From Lunularia cruciata (lineage: Eukaryota > Streptophyta > Marchantiopsida > Lunulariales > Lunulariaceae), in NCBI GenBank assembly GCA_948567375.1, contig OX419757.1, positions 16,754,974 to 16,818,973 on the forward strand: DNA of 64,000 nt, written 5' to 3'. Below the pieces are notes generated by a model. The model did no database searches and was not told the DNA's origin. It saw only the letters and a program-made list of their open reading frames with translations. The first letter of the stretch is position 1. Each line of letters starts with the position of its first letter. The position numbers were made by a program, and so were the translations under genes. This document shows positions 25,781-34,550 of this stretch, one piece after another.

Positions 25781-26441
25781 TGTCGTACGTATATACATCG
25801 CTACACAACATACATCGCTGTCAACATCATACACTATAAAAGCACAACTCACACATAAGTCATACATAGACTCTAAAGTGCCACAATTATCAGATTGCTT
25901 AACAATTCAACTCAACTCAATTCAGATCAGTACTTGATCTGTCACTCTATAAACTGCCAACAACTGGGCACTGATTACAGTCAAGCCACACCCACTCAAG
26001 CATAGAGAATCCAGGTGACGCTCGCCGGCCTCTGTCCACCATAGCCAAGAACTTGAAGGCTCAACATCAGAGAAGTGAGCTCTCTGGAGCTCACTTCAAA
26101 ACTATACCCCATGGACTCGAGCTAGCCCTGAAACCCTAACGGTCCCACTGATGGCACACTCGACGGTGCAAACGGTGCAAAGTGATGGTGGGCCCCACCG
26201 TGAAGTCAGTACCCCGAACACAAAATCTAACCGTCGGAAAGTAGTCCCTGAGAAACAGCTAGAATAACTCTAACTACTATCACTGGAACTCCAGTGTTCG
26301 AGCATCTAGATGCGGAACTACAAATGGCGTGACAGCTGTCGTGCGTATATACATCGCTACACAACATACATCGCTGTCAACATCATACACTATAAAAGCA
26401 CAACTCACACATAAGTCATACATAGACTCTAAAGTGCCACA
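25781..26441 (-). repeat. 3' terminal region of B3: X (105 bp) - Y (~450 bp) - X (105 bp)
   Basis: X copies at 25781-25885 and 26337-26441 are almost identical, each TG...CA. They flank Y (25886-26334), which recurs at the 5' end of the element (33823-34258). In the sense direction X carries a TATA-like GCTTTTATAGTG. Which part is the true LTR is unclear: Y plus the outer X has inverted termini TGTCACG/CGTACGACA, whereas the polypurine tract abuts the inner X. Confidence 0.7.
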
Positions 26442-26443
26442 AT

Positions 26444-26454
26444 CGCCCCCCTAG
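26444..26454 (-). promoter_or_regulatory. Polypurine tract of B3
   Basis: In the sense direction TAGGGGGGCGAT immediately precedes the TGTGGCAC start of the inner X block, as expected for the plus-strand primer of an LTR element. Confidence 0.65.
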
Positions 26455-26610
26455 CTGGCGGTTAGGTCCCTCTAACTCCAGATAGCCATCTACTCTAAGT
26501 ATATGGTATACCCTCTAATGGGCAAAGATCAGGAGGCCGGGTGCTATGGAGCCCCATCGTTAGTCGCCTATCTGCAATCTATACCATATAAAGAATGAAC
26601 TAGCTATAGG

Positions 26611-29136
26611 TCAAGTACATCTAGGACATAACCACTGTCCCTGAGGAACCACCATGAGGGGAGGAGTCATACATGCCATATGCCATCCTCTCGAACAGCT
26701 ATCACACACTAACATAGTAGCAGCTCCACCAGAAGAGCCACATAACATACACCTCAAGCCTGCACGTACAAGTGCAAAGCTTGGGTCCATAGTACCATCA
26801 ATGTTTGGGAGGTGGCATGGCGCACAATTGCGCACATGATCCTTCCAAACAACACCATCACGTCCTTCTAACACAAGGACTCCAGATGGCAAAACCTCGC
26901 GCACTCTCAAGATAGTGCGGCCTGTAGAAACATCAAGTGTCGTCGGTGCTATCTGCTGTAAATATACATAGTCACCTGGATGAAATTGACGGATCGAGGG
27001 TCTATAACCTCCTCCTCGAATGGTAGCATAGCGTAAAGTATCTCTATGCTGAGCAATTGCCAAGTTCTCGAAGGCCATCGGCATCACTCTCCGAAAGATC
27101 TCTGCCCGCTGAGAACATGCGCTCATCCATACATCAAGGTCATCCAAGTCCAAAACTACAGTAGCATCTCGATGAATGGCTGCAGGTAAATCTGGATCTC
27201 GTCCATAGAGTAGAAAGTATGGAGAGAAGGATGCTAAGGAGGCTTGCCGGCTGAACCGATAGCCCATGGCCAACCAAGGTAACTGGAGATCCCAATCTCC
27301 CAAGTGGCCTCTCTGCAAACCATACTTTCGTAATCCTCTCTTCACCGCCTGAACCACTCTCTCTGCTAAGCCATCTGCCTCAGGGTGATCTCGGGATGTA
27401 GTACGATGATCAATCAAAGCCTTGTCACACAAGACCTGAAACTCTCCCAAGAACTCTGTACCCTGATCAGTCAAAACCTCAGCTGGTGCACCAAAATGAC
27501 TAAGAACTTGATCCAGGAACGAGTAAGCTGTCCCTTCACTAGACTTGTCAGGAAGTGCCACCAACTCAATCCACTTAGAGAAGTGCTCCACCATCACCAA
27601 AACATACCGATGATGTCTCACAGTCAGCGGTAAAGGTCCGGCAAAGTCCAAACTCCAACGGTAACCCAATCCCATGATAGGTAATGGGTGTAACTGTGGC
27701 GTAGGAGCATTGAATGATGCTCTAACTTGGTCACAAACCACACATCTGGCAACAAACTGCTGTACCTCGGTCTGCATACTGCGCCACCAATAATGACTCT
27801 GGAGTAAGCTATATGTACGCTTTACTCCAAAATGTCCTAGCTCCTCATGAGCATGACGGACCAACTGTGGTCTCTGTGATGGAAGTGGTACTACTCGTAC
27901 TCTACCATCCTCCCATACACGCAAAAGGTGTCTACCCTCCAATCTGAACCGTCTGGCTCGCTGAAGAACACGGTCTCTCTCCTTGGCCCCAACTTTGCCA
28001 CCCACAACACCAGTGTGAAGATAGTCCATCACTAAGACATCGTCATGAATGTCTCGCTGAACTGTACCAATATCTTCACTCTCTGGATCTGTGACCTCAA
28101 TAACTCCTCCTGTATGCTCTGAGAGAGATACCACCAAAGTCTCTGCAAATATACACAGAAAGGTTGATGCATGCCAACCTGGCACCATCTCCTCATCTGT
28201 CTCACCATGCCAACGTGCTCCGGTCTGATCCTGCTGGCTGGGACATGGGTTTCTACTCAACCCATCTGCATCACGGTTCACCACTCCAGGTCTGTGAACA
28301 ACCGTGAAATCATACTCCTGTAAAATCAGAGCCCATCGTGCAAGCTTCCCTGAAAGCTTGTCGGACTCCATCAACCACTTCAGCGGCTGATGATCAGTGA
28401 TGAGAGTGAAGGGGTTACCAAATAGGTAACATCGGAAATGTGCTACTGCCCAAACTGCTGCCAAGCACTCTCCCTCATATGAACTATACTTCGCCTCCGC
28501 TGAATTGTTGGAGCGACTAGCATAGGCCACCACAAACTCCTTCTCCTCATCATCATGTTGGGTGAGCACCGCTCCAAGCCCCAACATACTCCAATCAGTG
28601 TGAACCTGAAATGGTCGTCCCCTGATCGGTCTCCTCAAAATAGGAGCAGATGTCAACCTCTCCTTGAGCTCTACAAAAGCTCTCTCCTGCTCATCTCCCC
28701 AACACCACTCCTGTGTAAGCTTGGTCAGCTTCGTCAAGGCCTTGGCAATGGCACTAAATCCTCTAACATAGCGGCGATAGAAGTTTGCCAACCCAAGGAA
28801 TGCTCGCACTCTGCTCACATCCGTAGGCCGAGGAATACGTGCAATAGCTTCCACCTTGGTCTGCTGAACACCAAGTCCTCCGGGGTAGATAGTGTGACCC
28901 AAATACTCAACCTGCTTGTGGAAGAACCTACACTTCCCAGGATGTAGTTTGAGTCCATGAGATCTCAACCTCTCAAACACCTCCAACAACTGTCGCTCAT
29001 GCTCCTCCACAGTAGTGCTATACACCAAAATGTCATCAATATAGCACCGAGCAAAATCCAATCCAGCTAGGATCCTATCCATGACCCTCTGGAACTCAGC
29101 AGGAGCATTCTTCAACCCAAATGGTAGAATCTCCAC
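26611..29136 (-). CDS. B3 pol: RT (partial) - RNase H - integrase - PHD finger, 841-codon open frame
   Basis: The longest intact frame in the window, starting mid-RT because of a 1-nt deletion just upstream of LPFG. RT has YIDD at residues 32-35. RNase H carboxylates fit D181, E222/E224 and D248. Integrase has a zinc domain (HAHEELGHFG from 428, CVVC 465-468) and the DDE triad D497 (LDFAG), D557 (LTDQGTEF) and E592 (LAERVV). The integrase tail has GDYVYLQ near 721. The last 46 residues form a C4HC3 PHD finger: C796, C799, C811, C814, H819, C822, C837, C840. A chromodomain usually sits here in chromoviruses; none is seen. PHD fingers read histone H3 tails, so the inferred role is targeting the intasome to a chromatin state. 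Confidence 0.9.
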   Translation of the reverse strand: MEILPFGLKNAPAEFQRVMDRILAGLDFARCYIDDILVYSTTVEEHERQLLEVFERLRSHGLKLHPGKCRFFHKQVEYLGHTIYPGGLGVQQTKVEAIARIPRPTDVSRVRAFLGLANFYRRYVRGFSAIAKALTKLTKLTQEWCWGDEQERAFVELKERLTSAPILRRPIRGRPFQVHTDWSMLGLGAVLTQHDDEEKEFVVAYASRSNNSAEAKYSSYEGECLAAVWAVAHFRCYLFGNPFTLITDHQPLKWLMESDKLSGKLARWALILQEYDFTVVHRPGVVNRDADGLSRNPCPSQQDQTGARWHGETDEEMVPGWHASTFLCIFAETLVVSLSEHTGGVIEVTDPESEDIGTVQRDIHDDVLVMDYLHTGVVGGKVGAKERDRVLQRARRFRLEGRHLLRVWEDGRVRVVPLPSQRPQLVRHAHEELGHFGVKRTYSLLQSHYWWRSMQTEVQQFVARCVVCDQVRASFNAPTPQLHPLPIMGLGYRWSLDFAGPLPLTVRHHRYVLVMVEHFSKWIELVALPDKSSEGTAYSFLDQVLSHFGAPAEVLTDQGTEFLGEFQVLCDKALIDHRTTSRDHPEADGLAERVVQAVKRGLRKYGLQRGHLGDWDLQLPWLAMGYRFSRQASLASFSPYFLLYGRDPDLPAAIHRDATVVLDLDDLDVWMSACSQRAEIFRRVMPMAFENLAIAQHRDTLRYATIRGGGYRPSIRQFHPGDYVYLQQIAPTTLDVSTGRTILRVREVLPSGVLVLEGRDGVVWKDHVRNCAPCHLPNIDGTMDPSFALVRAGLRCMLCGSSGGAATMLVCDSCSRGWHMACMTPPLMVVPQGQWLCPRCT

Positions 29137-29489
29137 TGATATAACACATCCTTGCCGTGAGGATCAATAGCCCAAAATGCTGTCTTGGACTTATCTTCCT
29201 CCCTGATCGCCAATTGATGATATCCCGCTCGAAGATCCAAAGTATTGAAGACCTTTGCATGCCCAATCGCATCAAAAATCTCCTCCGGTGTAGGCATGGC
29301 ATACCGATCAGCCCTGGTCTGTCGGTTGATATGACGGTAATCTCCACACATCCGCCTATCTGTATAGTTGCCATGCATATCCTTCTTGGCTGGCATCACT
29401 GTCGCTGATGCATACTCTCCATGTGAAATCTCCACCAAACCAGCCTCAAAAAGGTCACTACTCTGGCTCTGAATCAATGTCCTCTCCAT
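29137..29489 (-). pseudogene. B3 N-terminal part of reverse transcriptase, frameshifted from the rest
   Basis: Encodes the RT palm start (MERTLIQSQSSDLFEAGLV, VMPAKKD, RMCGDYRHIN, FNTLDLRAGYHQ, KTAFW). It loses frame near 29132 just before LPFG; one base is missing relative to the expected TTC-CTA-CCA. A TGA at 29499-29501 lies in frame just upstream, where related elements read RRPYRYS; B2 has the same TGA. Confidence 0.8.
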
Positions 29490-29723
29490 CTCACTATATC
29501 AATAAGGACGTCGGAAAACAGGTGTGTCGCTAGTCAGCTCAATCCATATACCAAGTCCCTTCAGAGCACCCAAATCCTTCATACTGAAGGCAAAACAACT
29601 CGTGTGACTCCTCAAGAACCTCCAAACCCTCCGTCTTTCCTCTCCAGTAAGCTTGGGTCCAAGATCTGGCTCCCAAGTATCCTCTGTAACTGTAGTAGGA
29701 GTGGAAGACGTACTGACTGGCTG

Positions 29724-30206
29724 CTACACTGGGCCCTTGGGAGCAATGGTGTCATGCTCCCGACCACTAGAGGTCCCAACCTCTGTGTGAAAAACTCCCT
29801 CCACTCTGGCTGCAAGCTCCATACGTCCTCTGGCTGCATCCCAGGTGGACCAAGGGTGTAATCCAAGTAGCCCACGCTCACCTGGATGGACTCCAAGTAG
29901 ACCACTCTCCCTAGTAGCTACTGGATGTGTCCCAAGAATACCATGTCCACTCGGTCCATCGCCCCCAGCATGTGCCTGAATCGGCTCGATAGGCACAGGG
30001 CTCACAAGTGTCCGAGTGGTGATGCCTATCAAGCGCATCCTACGCTGCTCTGCCAAACCAAGGCTCACAATCCAGGTCAAACAGTTCAGGTCCATAGCCT
30101 GACCTAACACCTGACGCCTGGATGCCTCTGACACTGCTGGAACAGCGGTAATACCGGTGCGAAAACCCATCGCCCGCTCTCTCTCATCAGCATTGGGCTC
30201 CACCAA
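29724..30206 (-). pseudogene. B3 C-terminal part of the DNA methyltransferase (motifs IX-X) and linker
   Basis: Same frame as the upstream methyltransferase piece, separated from it by TAG (30303-30305) and TGA (30249-30251). It contains ERERAMGF and SEASRRQVLGQAM, which fit motifs IX and X of C5 methyltransferases; the second resembles the RQRLLG motif of the DNMT3 group. About 110 linker residues (GHGILGT, VATRESGLLGV, HTEVGTSSGREHD) follow before TAG at 29724-29726. B2 carries the same motif at 34264-34394 and reads open at both upstream stop positions. Confidence 0.75.
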
Positions 30207-30302
30207 CTGCTGTAACTGTGAGTCCCAAACAAGTCCAGGTCCTCCCTCTCAAAAAGCATGAGAGCCTGGGAAACTCATGAGTGTGGGAAATGCAGCTCTA
30301 GG

Positions 30303-31538
30303 CTATCCAACTAGGTTCACCACTGCCATAGGTGACCTATCAGCCACTACCACTGTCTGAGACTGACGTCCAGCATCCAAGATATCATCAACAAGAATGT
30401 GGTCTAGTTGCTGAATCCCATCATAACTACGCTGTAGAACCTCTCTGGGTAAAAGGTTCGTCCACCAAAGACAAAGACGAAGAGCCCGTGATCCCACTCT
30501 GGCTGCATCTAACAATACAGCAGGTCCCATCCAAGAATGGACCTGATGTGTACTCGCCACCACTCTAGTGCGAGAATCACCCATCAATGGAACGTTCTCC
30601 AAAAGGTAAGCTGGAGAAACAGACTGATGAACCTGGAGATGTCGTAGTATCCGTAACATCTCCCAAAACACACCAGAATGAGGATCCTGAAGACCCAAAC
30701 CGCGGCCCGCACGTGTATGTCCCTGACATGGCCATCCAAAAATCACCAAGTGAATAGGCCCATGTCTCTCTAGGTCATGCGCCCCCAGTAAGGAAATGTC
30801 TCCTGGTAAGGCCTTCTGGTAACCTCTGACTGCTGACATCGGTAATAACTCCGGATACCGATAGGCCAAGTGTGCCACATGATGTAGAGAGACTCGCCTA
30901 GCAGTCTCATCTCTCTCTACATACAAGTACCTATGTACTCGGATACCCGCCTGTAACACCGCAGCTAGTCCGGTGCTGATCCCACCAAACAACTCTAATA
31001 GACATATCCCCTCTATTGGATACTGCCAAGCAATGAGTGTGGTATCCAGAGGTGTCAAAGCAATCGCCTCTGTAGGCTCATCCTCACACTCATCCCCTGA
31101 TGGTACAAAGGCTCCACTCCAAGCCTGCTGCACCAACTGATCCGCATGCTGCTGCAATGCCTCCTCTGAACTCCACAATGGAACATCCAAGGTGGATGGA
31201 ACAATCCCACTCGTACTCCATAGCCAAGTGATCTCCTCTGGTACTGGAGTATCCTCTGCATGGGCATTCCCCTCCAACAAGTCACTAGGCCAAGTGACTG
31301 CACCGCTGAAAGCCAAAACTGATGCTGCCATGGTCCCGGACTGTAGTGAGCCAAGACTGCCACTACTGAAACGTACTGGTAGACGACATACCCGTCCTTC
31401 ACCAGACTGCCAACCAGGTCTATAAGAGGCTGTCTCCTCCCAATAGTCAATACTGAAACCCATAGGGTATAACACTGCTCCCCCAACTAGCACATCATAG
31501 GACTCAGCTATCGTCGCAATAGCCTGAGCTCTCACCAC
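30303..31538 (-). pseudogene. B3 end of protease domain fused to C5 cytosine DNA methyltransferase (motifs I-VIII)
   Basis: 411 codons. Residues 1-57 (DVLVGGAVLYPMGF, YRPGW) are the segment that usually follows the aspartic protease. Residues ~178-362 form the catalytic core: motif I LELFGGISTG (181-190), acidic motif II YVERDE, GDIS near 246, motif IV GWPCQGHTRAG (268-278) with the catalytic Cys at 271, motif VI LLENV (312-316), and a motif VIII-like GSRALRLCLWWTN. The domain transfers methyl groups from S-adenosylmethionine to C5 of cytosine. It lies in frame between protease and RT, so it would be made as part of the polyprotein. Motif spacing and the C-terminal motif look DNMT3-like, but I cannot build a tree. 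All core residues that I can check are intact; only the stops after residue 411 break it. Confidence 0.88.
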
Positions 31539-31615
31539 TGAGCTATCAGTTGGATGACCAGGCTGAACCTGGACAACAAGCTCCCCACGTGTGATGTACT
31601 GTGTCGAACCACCAC

Positions 31616-32530
31616 CTAGAGATGTCTGGATCTGAAATGGACACCAACTCTACGTCGCAACTCCCTATCCAGTATCCCATACCAAAACTGGACTGCCTGG
31701 GCCTCAGTAACTCCCTGAGTGAAACTGATCAGCCGCCTCATGCGAGTATATGCCTCGCGTAGGCTCTCTCCAGCCTTCCGCTGGAACTCCTGCAAGCTCC
31801 TCAGCTTGTCAGTCCGCACTCCCTGGTAGTTCTGCCTCAAACATAGGAAGAACTCAACCATGGGGTTAAACCCCGGTACCATACCACCTCCTGCAGCGGT
31901 ACCTCCACTCGTAGTAGCACTATCTCCACCTAGTGCACCTCCACTAGCTCCACCAACACTACTCGAGCTAGAACTCGTAGGTACAGCCGACCTACTCCTG
32001 GCCACCGAACCTGAAGTGATGGAGACATAGTGTGGAGACCAATACTATCTCCATAACTCAATCTCCTCCAAATAAGCTCTCCTGAACTCATGGTAGTCGT
32101 CCATCGGTGGACCCTCCAAGTGCTGAAACAACCCCTTCCATGCCATGAAGGGTGTGAACAAAGTCGGGTTCCGCATCTGCTGCAGATCACACCAACTATC
32201 AAACTCCTGGATGAAGTCATCCAACTCAATGGTACCCATTGTACCAGAGTAACGCCTAGGTCCTTTGGAGGCCCCATAAATCTCGTCCATGTCCCACAAC
32301 AACGGTGCGGACACACCAAGTGCACTCTCAACTGAATCAACTCCTGTGTCGAACTCCAACTCAGAGTCAATCTCCTCCCTCACTGGGACCTGAGATACAG
32401 GCTGATACCGAGTACCACTCCGAGTAAACCCACTGCGTACTGCAGGGCTAACTCCTTTGGAATCTCCAAAGAACTCCGTCGTGACCACGTAACTGCAACA
32501 GCAAACCCGAACCACCAACTGCAACCGCAA
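31616..32530 (-). pseudogene. B3 gag (broken)
   Basis: Two pieces in one frame separated by TAG at 32045-32047: 32530-32048 (ELDDFIQEFDSWCDLQQM, MAWKGLFQHLEGP) and 32044-31616 (GFNPMVEFFLCLRQNYQG, LREAYTRMRRLISFTQGV, AVQFWYGILDREL). This is typical Ty3/Gypsy capsid with a Ser/Gly/Ala-rich linker. No zinc knuckle is present because a deletion near 31640 fuses capsid directly, out of frame, to the end of the protease. In B2 the corresponding protease sequence is present. Confidence 0.75.
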
Positions 32531-32880
32531 GTCGCAACTGCAAGTGCCCCACCAAGTGCCAACACCAACTAGACACCACCCACTAATGTAACTCTAACCG
32601 AGATAACTACACTAGGGGAAGGGCAACCTGTAACCTGCCATCATAACACGCACTCTCACGGTCTGCAGGTCATCACTTCCTGCCTCACCGGAGAGAAACA
32701 AAGGTAGTCTGACTGGTCATCACTCCAGCCTCACCACCGAGAGCACACCAGAGCACCAACGCTCAAAAGTCAAGGCACCTCACACAAACGTGGTGCACAA
32801 ACAGGAAGCAGAGAATGGAGGGGATCCAATCACAAGAAATCTAAACGAAAACCCTCCATCTCATAACACAACACGGGACT

Positions 32881-32893
32881 GACTCTGCCACCA
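32881..32893 (-). promoter_or_regulatory. Primer-binding-site-like sequence of B3
   Basis: In the sense direction it reads TGGTGGCAGAGTC, beginning with the TGG expected for pairing to a tRNA CCA end and lying between the 5' terminal region and gag. The cognate tRNA is uncertain. Confidence 0.45.
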
Positions 32894-32895
32894 TT

Positions 32896-34258
32896 TGGCA
32901 TTTGACATAAGAGTAGTTTGTATCTAAGTCCTAAGCTACCAGGATCACCAAGAATGGGATCAAACTGCCTCTCCTAGCCAAAGCTACATGTGTATAGATA
33001 ACAGTGGCACAGTCACTATGACAACAAGTGAGGGTGGACCAGTTGGCTAGGGCACCAGTCTAGGAACAAGAGATCTAGGGGTCAAACCCTGTTGCGCATA
33101 ATCTAGCAAGAAAGGCAGATTTTGCCAACCAATGACCAAGATCTACACTAAACTAGCTAGCCTCACGCCAGCAAGCTGGCTTGCTGGCCCTTCTGGCCCT
33201 TCTAGGCCTTCATAGCCCACAGCCCTATGCCTCGAAGCCTCTAAACGCCGAAATTCAGCCAAATGAGGCCTTTCTTGTTGCCACTTCGAACCTCCTCCAA
33301 AATTGGTGAAACTTCTCCAAATCTGCGAAACTCATCCAAACTAGCGAAACTTCTCCAAATCTGGCCAAACAGCGAAACTCCTCCAATTATGGCCCAGAAT
33401 CTGACGTAAAATCTGACGTAAACCCTAAAGATGGATGTCCGCCAAATCCCCCGCTAACTTTCCACTCGAGCCAAATTGACAAAACTGGTTTTTCCAAATC
33501 ACAATTTCATGAGAAGAGCTTTCCAACTCCACCTTCAATTTCACTTTCTGAGCCCAACTCGCAGCAAATTGGTCCTGCCTTCACCTCCTGAGCTCAAAAT
33601 CACAACACTGCTCAAAAATTGCTCCTTCTTTGCTCAAAATTTGGCCAGCGCTTCCGCACACCGTCCGCCTAACTGCCAAATTTGCATCAACTACACGAGC
33701 TTCTGCACACTAGGGAAACATAGAACCTGAATCGAGCTACCACGATCCACCGAGCTTGGAGATACCACCAACACTCAACGTTCCTGCACCCAATTTCCCC
33801 CTGACTTCACTTCTCTGATGTAATCAGATTGCTTAACAATTCAACTCAACTCAACTCAGATCAGTACTTGATCTGTCACTCTATAAACTGCCAACAACTG
33901 GGCACTGATTACAGTCAAGCCACACCCACTCAAGCATAGAGAATCCAGGTGACGCTCGCCGGCCTCTGTCCACCATAGCCAGGAACTCGAAGGCTCAACA
34001 TCAGAGAAGTGAGCTCTCTGGAGCTCACTTCGAAACTATACTCCCTGGACTCGAGCTAGCCCTGAAACCCTAACGGTCCCGCTGACGGCACACTCGACGG
34101 TGCAAAGTGACGGTGGGCCCCACCGTGAAGTCAGTACCCCGAACACAAAATCTAACCGTCGGAAAGTAGTCCCTGAGAAACAGCTAGAATAACTCTAATT
34201 ACTATCACTGGAACTCCAGTGTCCGAGCATCTAGATGCGGAACTACAAATGGCGTGAC
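32896..34258 (-). repeat. 5' terminal region of B3
   Basis: Right part 33823-34258 repeats block Y of the 3' end with a few per cent divergence and a ~10-bp indel, consistent with an LTR pair. Left part (32896-33822) has no counterpart at the 3' end. It holds a short repeated CGAAACT(T/C)CTCCAAA motif around 33300-33380. No gene is called. Confidence 0.55.
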
Positions 34259-34263
34259 ATATC

Positions 34264-34550
34264 CTACATTGCTCTGCCATGCCAAGACTCACAATCCAAG
34301 TCAAGTAGTTTAGGTCCATAGCCTGACCTAACACTTGACTCCTAGATGCCTCTAACACCACTAGAATAGCAGTAATATTGGTGCAAAAACCCATCGCTCA
34401 CTCTCTCTCATTGGTGTTGGCCCCCACCAACTACTGTAAATATGAGTCCCAAACCAATCCAAGAGACCTCCCTCTTGAAAAGCATGGGAGCCTGGGAAAC
34501 TCATAAGTGTGGGAAAAGTGGCTTTGGGCTGTCTAATTAGATTCACCACT
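34264..34550 (-). pseudogene. B2 methyltransferase motif IX-X fragment
   Basis: B2 sequence resuming after B3. It encodes SQVLGQAMDLNYLTWIVSL (motif X region) and, upstream in the sense direction, VVNLIRQPKATFPTLM and SHAFQEGG. These two Gln codons stand where B3 has TAG and TGA. Confidence 0.75.

Larger units (their letters stand above)
25781..34258 (-). mobile_element. Family B copy 3 (B3): Ty3/Gypsy element with DNA methyltransferase and PHD finger
   Basis: An 8.5-kb minus-strand element inserted into B2: B2 sequence ...AAGCATATC at 25780 resumes as ATATCCTAC at 34259, so TATC/ATATC is the target-site duplication. Order in the sense direction is 5' terminal region, primer-site-like sequence, gag, end of protease, C5 methyltransferase, reverse transcriptase, RNase H, integrase, PHD finger, polypurine tract, 3' terminal region. 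Lesions: a gag TAG (32045), a deletion joining gag to the end of protease (near 31640), TAG and TGA in the methyltransferase (30303, 30249), TAG and TGA before RT (29724, 29499; both shared with B2) and a 1-nt deletion near 29132. It is therefore not autonomous as it stands. Confidence 0.85.

Noticed and set aside
25781-26441. Independent 660-bp TRIM-like element (X as LTRs, Y as internal)
   Set aside because: Y recurs at the 5' end of B3 and the X-Y-X block abuts a polypurine tract in two B copies, so it is part of family B rather than a separate element; a convincing primer site after X is lacking.
26654-29408. Plus-strand frames opposite B3 pol
   Set aside because: Shadows of the 841-codon pol frame, which has all catalytic motifs.
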